Source: Pseudomonas izuensis (GTDB lineage Bacteria > Pseudomonadota > Gammaproteobacteria > Pseudomonadales > Pseudomonadaceae). Taken from it: a stretch of DNA of 64,000 nucleotides. Location of the stretch: NCBI RefSeq assembly GCF_009861505.1, contig NZ_WTFT01000037.1, positions 62,001-126,000 of the forward strand. Reading direction: 5' to 3'. Under the pieces are notes generated by a model that was not told the origin of the DNA, did not search any database, and was given only the letters and a program-made list of their open reading frames with translations. Shown here in pieces: positions 43,641-51,679 of this stretch. The position numbers and the translations under genes were made by a program. The stretch's first letter is position 1, and each line of letters starts with the position of its first letter.

Positions 43641-45080
43641 TTAAAAGCCGCCCGCCATCTCCTGGCAGAGTTGAGTGGCCAGCATGCCCAAGGTCATCAA
43701 TGCGCGTTCGGCTTCCCGATTCCAGGGAATGCCACAGTTCAGTCGAATACAGTGATTGAACTGCTCGGTGTTACTGAAAATCAGCCCCGGCGCAATACTG
43801 ATGCCCTGCTGCAACGCACGCACGTGCAGCTCCTGGGTATTGACCCGCCCCGGCAGGCTCACCCACAAAATGAAACCGCCGGTCGGCCGGGTCATTTGCG
43901 TGCCTTCCGGGAAATACTGCTGCACCGCCAGCTGGAAGGCACTGAGGTTCTTGCGGTACTCCTGACGGATGTAACGCAAATGGCGGTCGTAACCACCATT
44001 CTCCAGATAAGCGGCAATGCCCATCTGCGTGACGCTGCAGGCCGAATGGGTGCTGAAGGTCTGCAAGCGCTGAATTTCCTGTTGATACTTGCCGGCAATC
44101 ATCCAGCCGATCCGCACACCGGGCGACAGGGTTTTGGAGAAGCTCGAGCAATAGATCACCCGGTCCAGCCGGTCGTAGGCCTTGAGCGCCTTGGTGCGTC
44201 CCTGCTCGAACATCAGCTCGCCGTAGATGTCGTCCTCGACCACCTGAATGTCGAAATCCGACGCCAGGCGCAGCAATTGTTTCTGCCGCTCTTCGGGCAT
44301 GGTGCCGCCCAATGGATTGCTCAGGCGCGTGGTCAGCACCAGCGCCTTGATCGACCATTGGTTGGCGGCCAGTTGCAGGGCTTCGAGGCTCATGCCGGTA
44401 GAGGGATCGCTGGGGATCTCGATGACCTTGAGCCCCAACAGATCCGCCAGTTGCAGCAAACCGTAGTAGGTTGGCGATTCGGCAGCGATGAGATCGCCCG
44501 GCCGGGTCAGCACTCGCAAGGACATTTGCAAGGCATCGACGCAGCCGTGGGTGATCACCACTTCCGACGGGTCGACCACCACCCCGGCATCGCGCATGCG
44601 GATGGCCACTTGTCGGCGCAACGGCTCGAAGCCTGGGCTGAACATGTAGCTGAATGCACGGGGACTATGGAAACGGGTGACCTTGGCCAGTTGCTGATGC
44701 AGTGCCCGTACCGGCAGATAGTCGACGCTCGGCACCGCGGCGCCCAACGGGAACACACCTTCGCGGCGGGATTCGACCAGTACTTGCTGGATGATGCTGC
44801 TGCGGGTGACCAGGCCTGGACGCTCGACCCGGGCAATGTCCGGCGTCGGTGCGGTCAGGGCCGGCGTCTGGTGCACGTAATAACCCGACTGCGGCCGGGC
44901 ACGGATCAACCCCTGATCTTCGAGGTTGGCATAGGCCTGTAACACGGTGGCATGGCTGACATTGAGCTGCGAGCTCATCTTGCGTACCGAAGGCACGCGC
45001 TCTCCAGGTTGATACACACCGCGGCGGATGTCTTCAGCCAGTTGCTGAGCAATACGTTGGTAGAGCAAGAGATTGGTCAT
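43641..45080 (-). CDS. MocR-type GntR regulator with aminotransferase domain
   Basis: 479 aa. An N-terminal GntR winged helix (GERVPSVRKMSSQLNVSHAT, then ANLEDQGLIRARPQSGYYV) is fused to a fold-type I aminotransferase-like domain with PLP lysine in YCSSFSKTLSPGVRIGW. MocR proteins usually use the PLP domain to sense pyridoxal phosphate or an amino acid. No obvious target gene is adjacent. The divergent upstream space (45081-45241) would carry its own operator. Confidence 0.9.
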   Translation of the reverse strand: MTNLLLYQRIAQQLAEDIRRGVYQPGERVPSVRKMSSQLNVSHATVLQAYANLEDQGLIRARPQSGYYVHQTPALTAPTPDIARVERPGLVTRSSIIQQVLVESRREGVFPLGAAVPSVDYLPVRALHQQLAKVTRFHSPRAFSYMFSPGFEPLRRQVAIRMRDAGVVVDPSEVVITHGCVDALQMSLRVLTRPGDLIAAESPTYYGLLQLADLLGLKVIEIPSDPSTGMSLEALQLAANQWSIKALVLTTRLSNPLGGTMPEERQKQLLRLASDFDIQVVEDDIYGELMFEQGRTKALKAYDRLDRVIYCSSFSKTLSPGVRIGWMIAGKYQQEIQRLQTFSTHSACSVTQMGIAAYLENGGYDRHLRYIRQEYRKNLSAFQLAVQQYFPEGTQMTRPTGGFILWVSLPGRVNTQELHVRALQQGISIAPGLIFSNTEQFNHCIRLNCGIPWNREAERALMTLGMLATQLCQEMAGGF

Positions 45081-45241
45081 GACGCAGCACTCGATTTCAC
45101 AGGCATTTTATTCTTGTAGGAAACGATACCGGAACAGTTTAGAAGTGTACTGGGACAGTTGCCACAATAGTCGACCGTACAGTGCAGTGTCAGCAAAATC
45201 TGTACTGCTTTTATCGGAAAGCTCGACTGTTTGGCAGGCAC

Positions 45242-45272
45242 AAAAAAACCCGGCACTGACTGGCAGGCCGGG
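45242..45272 (-). terminator. Terminator of the solute-binding/lipoprotein operon
   Basis: Minus strand CCCGGC-CTGCCAGTCAGT-GCCGGG followed by TTTTTTTG. It is placed after REPIN 12, about 120 bp beyond the OmpA-like gene. Confidence 0.75.
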
Positions 45273-45274
45273 CT

Positions 45275-45361
45275 TGTAGGAGCCGGCTTGCTGGCAATGG
45301 CATCACTTCGGCGCCTCTGAAACACCGCGGTGATGTGATCGCCAGCAAGCCGGCTCCTACA
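45275..45361. repeat. REPIN 12 (head-outside type)
   Basis: TGTAGGAGCCGGCTTGCTGG and its inverse; the CCGGCTTGCTGGC variant shared with REPIN 13. Confidence 0.9.
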
Positions 45362-45390
45362 GAGATTGTGGTTTCAATGGGAAGCCGTTC

Positions 45391-46203
45391 TCAGCGGGCG
45401 GCGCCGAGCTGGCCTTTTTCGTCGGAGAACACAATTTCCACCCGACGGTTCTGTGCGCGCCCCCGCTCGGAAGCGTTGGCGTCCACCGGGTACTCATCGC
45501 CATAACCTTCGACCTGAATGCGCTTGTCTTCGATACCCAGGTCCATCAGCACATCCGCCACCGATTGCGCACGGTCACGGGACAGCTTGAGGTTTTCCTG
45601 CTTGCCGCCAGTACTGTCGGCATAGCCTTCGATGCGCACCACGCGCTTGGGGTTGAGCTGCAGGAACTGCACGATCTTCAACACCACACGGTTGGCCGAG
45701 TTATTCAGCTCCGCCTCTCCGGTGTCGAACAGCACATCACCCAAGGTCATCACCAGGCCCCGATCGGTCTGGGTGGTGGCCAGCGCCACAATCTGTTCTT
45801 CGAGCCATTTTCCCTGCTGCTGTACGTTGAGCAGCTTGGATTCGCGCAAGGCCAGTTGCAGGCGTTGACGCTCCAGTTCCAGCTTCGCGGCGCGCTCTTC
45901 GTTGAGCACCCGATTGGTGTGCTCGCGGGCGATTTCGCTGTAGCGTTGACTCAGGTAGGCGTAATGCGCGACATCCGAACCGCTGCCCCAATAGCTGGAT
46001 AACCGGTCGGCGCGCGCCAGGGACTCACCGGCGCGAATCACATCCTTGGGCGCGATTCGCAACACGTTGGCATCTTCCTTGACCTTCTGGAAGTCAGCAC
46101 CAGCCTGCTGCAACACCGCCTCGCTGTGCTGACCGGCGCAGCCGTAAAGACTCGCGCAACCTGCCAGGATAAAACCGCCGAACATCTTGGACCCGAGGCT
46201 CAT
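45391..46203 (-). CDS. OmpA-domain lipoprotein
   Basis: 270 aa. A signal sequence with lipobox (ILAGC or LYGC at about residues 12-22) marks a lipoprotein. The middle is a long helical region (about 75-140). The C-terminal OmpA/Pal domain has FDTGEAELN, IEGYADSTG, LSRDRAQSVADVL and AQNRRVEIVF, the peptidoglycan-binding residues included. Its ATG overlaps the stop of the DUF4398 lipoprotein gene (ATGA). It probably tethers the outer membrane to the cell wall. Confidence 0.9.
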   Translation of the reverse strand: MSLGSKMFGGFILAGCASLYGCAGQHSEAVLQQAGADFQKVKEDANVLRIAPKDVIRAGESLARADRLSSYWGSGSDVAHYAYLSQRYSEIAREHTNRVLNEERAAKLELERQRLQLALRESKLLNVQQQGKWLEEQIVALATTQTDRGLVMTLGDVLFDTGEAELNNSANRVVLKIVQFLQLNPKRVVRIEGYADSTGGKQENLKLSRDRAQSVADVLMDLGIEDKRIQVEGYGDEYPVDANASERGRAQNRRVEIVFSDEKGQLGAAR

Positions 46204-46556
46204 TGGGTATCTCCCAATTGCTTGCGCAGGCGGGTGATGCGGGTATTGAGCACGTTCAACTGCTCCTCGCTCTTGAGGGTCAGGACCCGTGCCTCAGCCA
46301 GGCGCGCGTCAAGCTCGGCCTGCTCGGAGCGCATGCGCGCATTTTTGTAGGATTGATCGGCCATGCTGCCCTTGGCGCGATTGTACTTGTCTTCGGCCAG
46401 TTTCATTTCCGGCACTTCATCGGCCGTGGCGCCAACGGCCTTGGCCTGTTCGAGTGCCTGTGCGGTCAGGCGCATTTGTTCATTCGGCGCCGGATCGGCT
46501 GCACAACCCGCCAGAGCCAGAACGGCCAGGGCAGCGAAAAGAGGTCGAATACTCAC
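46200..46556 (-). CDS. DUF4398 lipoprotein
   Basis: 118 aa from a GTG start at 46556. Lipobox VLALAGC-AADPAP gives a lipidated N-terminus. The rest is helical with EMKLAEDKYNRAKGSM and a coiled-coil C-terminus (LKSEEQLNVLNTRITRLRKQ). DUF4398 proteins are commonly encoded beside OmpA-domain lipoproteins, as here, where stop and start overlap. Function is unknown. Confidence 0.82.
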   Translation of the reverse strand: MSIRPLFAALAVLALAGCAADPAPNEQMRLTAQALEQAKAVGATADEVPEMKLAEDKYNRAKGSMADQSYKNARMRSEQAELDARLAEARVLTLKSEEQLNVLNTRITRLRKQLGDTQ

Positions 46557-46565
46557 TAAAAATCC

Positions 46566-47390
46566 CTACTGTTTTGGGGTACTGACAGGTTGTTTCTGCT
46601 GCGCGTTCCAACGCTCGATATTGCGCTGCAGCACGGCCTCGGTCAGTCCGGACGCGGGCAATTCTGTCATCTTTTTGGCCAACTGTCCGCGCAACCACGG
46701 ATCGTTGCAGGCCGAGTTATGGGAAACCGCCAGATACAGTCCCGGTTTGTCGACCGGTTGCGCGCGAGCGATCAGGTCGTTGGCCATGCCGAGCGTTTGC
46801 GCCATTGCCATGCCGGAATAGCGCCCGGCCAGGACGAATTCCACCTCACTGAGCAGCAACTTCTGAAAGGCCTCAGTCAAGTTGGGTGTACGGACAAGGG
46901 TCAGGTGCTGCTCGGCGTAAATACCGAAGGCGGAGGTCAATCGAGACTTTTCCGACAACGCGCCGGTATGACCGTGCAGGTCCTGCACGTCGTTGTAGAC
47001 CAGCGGCGAATCCTTGCGGGTCCAGACCAGATAATCGTTTTCCAGCAAGGGCGGATGGATATAGTCCAGAGACTCCAGCTCGCCGACCGTCAACGGTGCA
47101 TCGGCCAACATGTCCATGCGACCACTGCGCACCTCATCCAGGGCCTGGGAGCGTTTGCCGGCGTAAAGCAGTTCAACCTTGATGCCCAACTCTTGCGCCA
47201 CTTGCTGCAACAGATCGGCGCTGGCGCCTATCAGGTGCCTGGGGTTTTGTGGGTCTTGCCACAGATAGGGTGGCGCATCCGGGCTGCCGGTGACCACCAG
47301 GCGCTCGCATTTGCCGGCCGCATTCGACAATACCGGCAACATTGTCAAACTCAGCAGCAATGACCAGCCACACATTCGACGCGGATCCAT
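46566..47390 (-). CDS. Periplasmic solute-binding protein (SBP family 3-like)
   Basis: 274 aa from MDPRRMCGWSLLLSLTMLPV at 47390, with a GGAG site 9 nt before; a GTG at 47405 is possible. After the signal peptide comes GKCERLVVTGSPDAPPYLWQ, then RSGRMDMLADAPLTVGE and YIHPPLLENDYLVWTR, typical of the bacterial extracellular family 3 fold. No permease or ATPase gene is nearby; only two lipoprotein genes follow within 10 nt. It may act as a sensor rather than an importer part. Confidence 0.8.
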   Translation of the reverse strand: MDPRRMCGWSLLLSLTMLPVLSNAAGKCERLVVTGSPDAPPYLWQDPQNPRHLIGASADLLQQVAQELGIKVELLYAGKRSQALDEVRSGRMDMLADAPLTVGELESLDYIHPPLLENDYLVWTRKDSPLVYNDVQDLHGHTGALSEKSRLTSAFGIYAEQHLTLVRTPNLTEAFQKLLLSEVEFVLAGRYSGMAMAQTLGMANDLIARAQPVDKPGLYLAVSHNSACNDPWLRGQLAKKMTELPASGLTEAVLQRNIERWNAQQKQPVSTPKQ

Positions 47391-47428
47391 GGCATTACGC
47401 TCCACTCAAATCTGGTTAGATCTTCCCT

Positions 47429-47495
47429 TGTAGGAGCCGGCTTGCTGGCGATGGCGTCCTTGAGATCGCCATCGCCAGCAAGCCGGCTCCTACAG
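47429..47495. repeat. REPIN 13 (head-outside type)
   Basis: TGTAGGAGCCGGCTTGCTGG...and inverse, short centre. Lies between the etfA terminator and the solute-binding protein gene start. Confidence 0.9.
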
Positions 47496-47502
47496 AAAGG
47501 GC

Positions 47503-47533
47503 AAAAAAAAGCCCGACCAGAAGGTCGGGCTCT
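47503..47533 (-). terminator. etfBA terminator
   Basis: Minus strand GCCCGACC-TTCT-GGTCGGGC followed by TTTTTTTT, 20 bp after the etfA stop. Confidence 0.92.
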
Positions 47534-47553
47534 TTATAAGTGAAGCAGCCGGA

Positions 47554-48483
47554 TTAGACCAGCTTCTCCAGCTCAGGGATGGCTTCGAACAGGTCTGCCA
47601 CCAGGCCGTAATCGGCCACCTGGAAGATCGGCGCTTCTTCGTCCTTGTTGATCGCTACGATCACTTTGGAGTCTTTCATGCCGGCCAGGTGCTGGATCGC
47701 GCCGGAGATACCGACCGCGATGTACAGCTGTGGAGCAACGATCTTGCCGGTCTGACCGACCTGCATGTCGTTGGGTACGAAACCTGCGTCGACCGCGGCG
47801 CGGGAAGCACCGACGGCAGCGCCCAGCTTGTCGGCCAGGGCGTACAGGTGTTTGAAGTTGTCGCCGTTTTGCATGCCGCGGCCGCCGGAAACGACAATCT
47901 TGGCAGCGGTCAGTTCCGGACGATCGGACTTGGCCAGCTCTTCGCCGACGAAGCTGGAGATTGCAGCATCGTGAGCAGCAGCAACGGATTCAACCGAAGC
48001 CGAACCACCAACAGCTGCAACCGGGTCGAAACCGGTGGCACGCACGGTGATCACCTTGACCGCAGCGTTCGACTGAACGGTGGCGATGGCGTTACCGGCG
48101 TAGATCGGACGCTTGAAAGTGTCAGCGCTTTCTACCGAGATGATCTCGGAGATCTGGTCAACGTCCAGTGCAGCGGCAACGCGCGGCAGGATGTTTTTGC
48201 CGTTGGAAGTGGCGGCAGCCAGGATGTGGCTGTAACCCTTGCCCAGCTCGGCAACCAATGGCGCAACGTTTTCCGGCAGCTGATGCGCGTAAGCAGCATT
48301 GTCAGCGTTCAGGACTTTGCTCACACCAGCGATTTTCGCTGCGGCTTCAGCCACGGCGCCAGCGCCTTGACCTGCAACCAGCACGTGGATGTCGCCGCCG
48401 ATTTTGGCAGCGGCAGCAACGGTGTTCAGCGTGGCCGGGGCCAGCACTTTGTTGTCGTGTTCAGCAATAACCAAGATAGTCAT
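47554..48483 (-). CDS. etfA: Electron transfer flavoprotein subunit alpha
   Basis: 309 aa. With EtfB it forms the FAD/AMP heterodimer that takes electrons from acyl-CoA and other dehydrogenases and passes them to ETF-quinone oxidoreductase. The FAD domain is in the C-terminal half: VVSGGRGMQNGDNF, GASRAAVDAGFVPNDMQVGQ, and IAVGISGAIQHLAGMKDSKV. Its ATG follows the etfB stop directly (TAAATG), so the two are cotranscribed. A strong terminator follows. Confidence 0.96.
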   Translation of the reverse strand: MTILVIAEHDNKVLAPATLNTVAAAAKIGGDIHVLVAGQGAGAVAEAAAKIAGVSKVLNADNAAYAHQLPENVAPLVAELGKGYSHILAAATSNGKNILPRVAAALDVDQISEIISVESADTFKRPIYAGNAIATVQSNAAVKVITVRATGFDPVAAVGGSASVESVAAAHDAAISSFVGEELAKSDRPELTAAKIVVSGGRGMQNGDNFKHLYALADKLGAAVGASRAAVDAGFVPNDMQVGQTGKIVAPQLYIAVGISGAIQHLAGMKDSKVIVAINKDEEAPIFQVADYGLVADLFEAIPELEKLV

Positions 48484-49233
48484 TTAGATTACCTTCGCTT
48501 CGTTTTTCAGTTTCTCGACCAGTTCAGCCACCGACTTGACCTTGATACCCGCGCTGCGTGCAGCAGGCGCTTCGACTTTCACGGTCTTGTTGGTGGAGGC
48601 GGTGGAAACGCCCAAAGCGTCCGGAGTCAGCACTTCGAGAGGCTTCTTCTTGGCTTTCATGATGTTTGGCAGGGACGCGTAGCGCGGCTCGTTCAAACGC
48701 AGGTCGGTGGTGACGATGGCCGGCAGTTTCAGGGAAACGGTCTGCGCGCCGCCGTCGATTTCACGGGTGACAGCCACGCTGTCGCCGCTGATTTCGACTT
48801 TGGAGGCGAATGTGCCCTGACCATAGCCGCTCAATGCAGCGAGCATCTGGCCAGTCTGGTTGTTGTCGCTGTCGATGGCTTGTTTGCCAAGGATCACCAG
48901 CTGAGGCTGTTCCTTGTCGACAACAGCTTTCAACAGTTTGGCAACGGCCAGGGAAGTCAGATCTTCGGCGGATTCGACGAGGATGGCGCGGTCGGCACCC
49001 AGAGCCAGCGCGGTGCGCAGTTGCTCTTGAGCGGTGGACGGGCCGACGGAGACGACGACGATTTCAGTCGCAACGCCTTTCTCTTTCAGACGTACGGCTT
49101 CTTCCACTGCGATTTCGCAGAACGGGTTCATCGACATCTTGACGTTGGCAAGATCGACGCCGGAATTGTCCGCCTTGACGCGGACCTTGACGTTGTAATC
49201 CACAACGCGTTTGACAGCTACAAGAACCTTCAT
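48484..49233 (-). CDS. etfB: Electron transfer flavoprotein subunit beta
   Basis: 249 aa. The N-terminus MKVLVAVKRVVDYNVKVRVK, the LGADRAILVES block and the AMP-site LVILGKQAIDSDNNQTGQM are those of EtfB. A GAGGAAT site precedes the ATG. It is the first gene of etfBA and is divergent from etfD (ETF-quinone oxidoreductase) across a 547-bp region with several regulatory-looking sequences, so all three electron-transfer genes are likely controlled together. Confidence 0.96.
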   Translation of the reverse strand: MKVLVAVKRVVDYNVKVRVKADNSGVDLANVKMSMNPFCEIAVEEAVRLKEKGVATEIVVVSVGPSTAQEQLRTALALGADRAILVESAEDLTSLAVAKLLKAVVDKEQPQLVILGKQAIDSDNNQTGQMLAALSGYGQGTFASKVEISGDSVAVTREIDGGAQTVSLKLPAIVTTDLRLNEPRYASLPNIMKAKKKPLEVLTPDALGVSTASTNKTVKVEAPAARSAGIKVKSVAELVEKLKNEAKVI

Positions 49234-49303
49234 GGATTCCTCGTTACTCTCCGGTGAAAAGAAAGTCGCCTAGGCGAACCTGGCGGTTGATGCTCATGGG
49301 GCG

Positions 49304-49481
49304 CAAGGGCACCTCTAAAAACGCCGGCATTCGTGTCAAAGTGACCATCGCTCACGATGTTCATGACCGTTCGTCAGTGGTGACCAACGAGTCATTCAAT
49401 ATCGCGGCGTGTAAACTGCGCGCAACCCCGAACGGCGCGTCACCTTGTACTGCCATCGCCCTGTCTTTAGAGGTGCTCTTG
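49304..49481. mobile_element. MITE-like element with 19-bp terminal inverted repeats
   Basis: The left end CAAGGGCACCTCTAAAAAC (49304-49322) and the reverse complement of the right end, CAAGAGCACCTCTAAAGAC (49463-49481), match at 17 of 19 positions. The 178-bp span has no coding capacity of note and no clear target-site duplication. It could be a decayed non-autonomous insertion in the etfB leader; chance or a regulatory pair is the alternative. Confidence 0.4.
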
Positions 49482-49524
49482 AAACCAACAGTCAGCCTAC
49501 GGCGAGCGCAAAACCGCCCGTATC

Positions 49525-49550
49525 TTGACCGGAACACCTATTCCGGTCAA
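49525..49550. promoter_or_regulatory. 26-bp palindrome TTGACCGGAA-N6-TTCCGGTCAA
   Basis: Perfect 10-bp arms with a 6-bp centre, extended outward by CCGTAT (49518-49523) and ATACGG (49550-49555). TTGACC can serve as a -35 on either strand, with CAAGAT or CAATAC at 17 bp as poor -10s. It may be an operator or a promoter for etfB. Confidence 0.5.
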
Positions 49551-49610
49551 TACGGCAAAATAGCCGTTCATAACCCGCGTGACTTTGATTTCTCTGGCTT
49601 TGCGGCAATT

Positions 49611-49624
49611 CAAACAAACGTTTG
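49611..49624. promoter_or_regulatory. PsrA-type operator
   Basis: CAAAC-AAAC-GTTTG fits exactly the described PsrA motif (G/C)AAAC-N2-4-GTTT(G/C). PsrA is a fatty-acid-responsive TetR regulator of Pseudomonas beta-oxidation genes, which feed electrons to ETF. It abuts the -35 of the etfD promoter. Confidence 0.6.
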
Positions 49625-49626
49625 TA

Positions 49627-49655
49627 TTGGACGCTAGGAGTGGTGTAGATATAAT
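49627..49655 (+). promoter_or_regulatory. Sigma-70 promoter of etfD
   Basis: TTGGAC (49627-49632), 17 bp, TATAAT (49650-49655). It is close to consensus and sits immediately downstream of the PsrA-type box. Confidence 0.75.
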
Positions 49656-49780
49656 GCGCCACCCAGAGAGAAAGGTGGTTCATCGATTGTCCTCTTCCCG
49701 CATTGTGCAGGGATTCATGGATGCGACACCAAACTTCCAATTAGAAAAAAAACTGTTGAGCCTTGAGTAGGAGATAACCT

Positions 49781-51445
49781 GTGGAACGCGAATACATGGA
49801 ATTCGACGTGGTCATCGTCGGTGCCGGCCCCGCTGGTCTTTCCGCCGCCTGCCGATTGAAGCAGAAGGCCGCCGAAGCCGGTAAGGAAATCAGCGTCTGC
49901 GTGGTTGAAAAAGGCTCCGAAGTCGGTGCTCACATCCTGTCCGGTGCGGTGTTCGAGCCTCGGGCCCTGAACGAATTGTTCCCGAACTGGAAAGAACTCG
50001 GCGCACCGCTGAACACGCCGGTCACCCGCGACGACATTTTCGTGCTGAAAAACGCCGAAAGCGCGCAGAAAGTTCCAGACTTCTTTGTGCCCAAGACCAT
50101 GCACAACGAAGGCAACTACATCATCTCCCTGGGCAACCTGTGCCGCTGGCTGGCCCAGCAGGCCGAGAACCTGGGCGTGGAAATCTACCCGGGCTTCGCC
50201 GCCCAGGAAGCGCTGTTCGACGAAAATGGTGTGGTCCGCGGGATCATCACCGGTGATCTGGGCGTTGATCGCGAAGGTCATCCGAAAGAAGGCCTGTACA
50301 CCCCGGGTATGGAACTGCGTGGCAAGTACACGCTGTTCGCCGAAGGTTGCCGTGGCCACATCGGCAAGCAACTGATCAAGCGCTTCAACCTCGACAGCGA
50401 TGCCGACGCCCAGCATTACGGCATCGGCCTGAAGGAAATCTGGGAAGTTGACCCGGCCAAACACCAGCCAGGCCTGGTGGTACACACCGCCGGTTGGCCG
50501 ATGGACATCATGGGCACCGAGAACACCGGCGGCTCGTTCCTCTATCACCTGGAAAACAACCAGGTCGTCGTCGGCCTGATCGTCGACCTGTCCTACAGCA
50601 ACACCTTCCTGTCGCCGTTCGACGAGTTTCAGCGCCTCAAGCACCACCCGGTGCTCAAGCAGTACCTCGAAGGCGGCAAGCGCATCAGCTACGGCGCCCG
50701 CGCCATCTGCAAGGGCGGCCTGAACTCGCTGCCGAAAATGGTGTTCAAGGGCGGCGCGCTGATCGGTTGCGACCTCGGCACCCTCAACTTCGCCAAGATC
50801 AAAGGCAGCCATACCGCGATGAAGTCCGGCATGCTCGCTGCCGAGTCCGTGGCTGACGCGCTGTTCGCCGACCTGGACGGCACTGCAGAACTGACCACCT
50901 ACGTGGACGCGTTCAAGAAGAGCTGGCTCTACGACGAACTGTTCGCCAGCCGTAACTTCGGCCCGGCGATCCACAAGTTCGGCGCCATCGTCGGTGGCGG
51001 TTTCAACTGGCTTGACCAGAACATCTTCGGCGGCAAACTGCCGTTCACCCTGCACGACACCAAGCCAGATTACGCTTGCCTGAAACTGGCGGCCGACTGC
51101 AAGAAGATCGACTACCCGAAACCGGACGGCAAGATCAGCTTCGACAAATTGAGCTCGGTGTTCATCTCCGGTACCAACCACGAAGAAGAGCAGCCGTGCC
51201 ACCTGAAGCTGGCTGATGCGAGCATCCCGATCACCAAGAACCTGCCGCTGTACGACGAACCTGCCCAGCGCTACTGCCCGGCCGGCGTGTATGAAGTAGT
51301 TACCAAGGAAGACGGCGAGAAGCGCTTCCAGATCAACGCCCAGAACTGTGTTCACTGCAAGACCTGCGACATCAAGGATCCTGCGCAGAACATCACCTGG
51401 GTCACCCCGGAAGGCGCTGGCGGCCCGACTTACCCGAACATGTAA
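49781..51445 (+). CDS. Electron transfer flavoprotein-ubiquinone oxidoreductase
   Basis: 554 aa from a GTG start with AGGAG 8 nt before it (MEREYMEFDVVIVG); an ATG at 49796 is the alternative. Membrane-associated enzyme that passes ETF electrons to ubiquinone. The N-terminal FAD fold has GAGPAGLSAACRL; the 4Fe-4S domain at the C-terminus begins at C523 in NCVHCKTCDIKDP. The divergent etfBA genes supply its electron donor. A strong terminator lies 20 bp after the stop. Confidence 0.96.
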   Translation: MEREYMEFDVVIVGAGPAGLSAACRLKQKAAEAGKEISVCVVEKGSEVGAHILSGAVFEPRALNELFPNWKELGAPLNTPVTRDDIFVLKNAESAQKVPDFFVPKTMHNEGNYIISLGNLCRWLAQQAENLGVEIYPGFAAQEALFDENGVVRGIITGDLGVDREGHPKEGLYTPGMELRGKYTLFAEGCRGHIGKQLIKRFNLDSDADAQHYGIGLKEIWEVDPAKHQPGLVVHTAGWPMDIMGTENTGGSFLYHLENNQVVVGLIVDLSYSNTFLSPFDEFQRLKHHPVLKQYLEGGKRISYGARAICKGGLNSLPKMVFKGGALIGCDLGTLNFAKIKGSHTAMKSGMLAAESVADALFADLDGTAELTTYVDAFKKSWLYDELFASRNFGPAIHKFGAIVGGGFNWLDQNIFGGKLPFTLHDTKPDYACLKLAADCKKIDYPKPDGKISFDKLSSVFISGTNHEEEQPCHLKLADASIPITKNLPLYDEPAQRYCPAGVYEVVTKEDGEKRFQINAQNCVHCKTCDIKDPAQNITWVTPEGAGGPTYPNM

Positions 51446-51465
51446 GCCGAACGCCACAACAAAAA

Positions 51466-51495
51466 ATGCCCCGACTGGTCGGGGCATTTTTTTTG
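51466..51495 (+). terminator. ETF-quinone oxidoreductase gene terminator
   Basis: ATGCCCCGAC-TG-GTCGGGGCAT followed by TTTTTTTT. Confidence 0.92.
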
Positions 51496-51506
51496 CGAAC
51501 GTAAAC

Positions 51507-51598
51507 CTGCAGGAGCTGGTTTGCCAGCGAAGAGGCCTGCACATCCAACATCGACGTCGCCGGACACACCGCCTTCGCCAGCAAGCCGGCTCCTACAG
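51507..51598. repeat. REPIN 14 (head-outside type, mismatched arms)
   Basis: The left arm is GCAGGAGCTGGTTTGCCAGC; the right arm derives from the CCGGCTTGCTGGC variant (GCCAGCAAGCCGGCTCCTAC). Confidence 0.8.
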
Positions 51599-51622
51599 AT
51601 CAGAGGTGCGCACCAAGGCCAT

Positions 51623-51660
51623 AAAAAATGCCCGTATCTCGCGACACGGGCATTTTCTTT
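51623..51660 (-). terminator. Terminator of the AroP-type permease gene
   Basis: AAAATGCCCGT-ATCTCGCGAC-ACGGGCATTTT, just past the stop on the minus strand, with a T-rich continuation. Confidence 0.88.
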
Positions 51661-51679
51661 AGCCGGCCAGCCGATATTC

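Larger units (their letters stand above)
45081..45390. other. Intergenic region between mocR-like gene and lipoprotein operon (310 bp)
   Basis: No gene seen. It holds the mocR-like promoter area, a terminator (45242-45272) and REPIN 12 (45275-45361). Confidence 0.5.
49234..49780. other. etfBA / etfD divergent control region (547 bp)
   Basis: No gene supported. From left to right: etfB leader, a MITE-like inverted repeat pair (49304-49481), a 26-bp palindrome (49525-49550), a PsrA-type box (49611-49624) and a sigma-70 promoter for etfD (49627-49655). The etfD transcript would have a leader of about 120 nt. Confidence 0.6.

Noticed and set aside
49254..49637. 127-codon plus-strand frame in the etf intergenic region
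   Set aside because: It has no ribosome-binding site or family similarity and covers the inverted repeats and the PsrA-type box.
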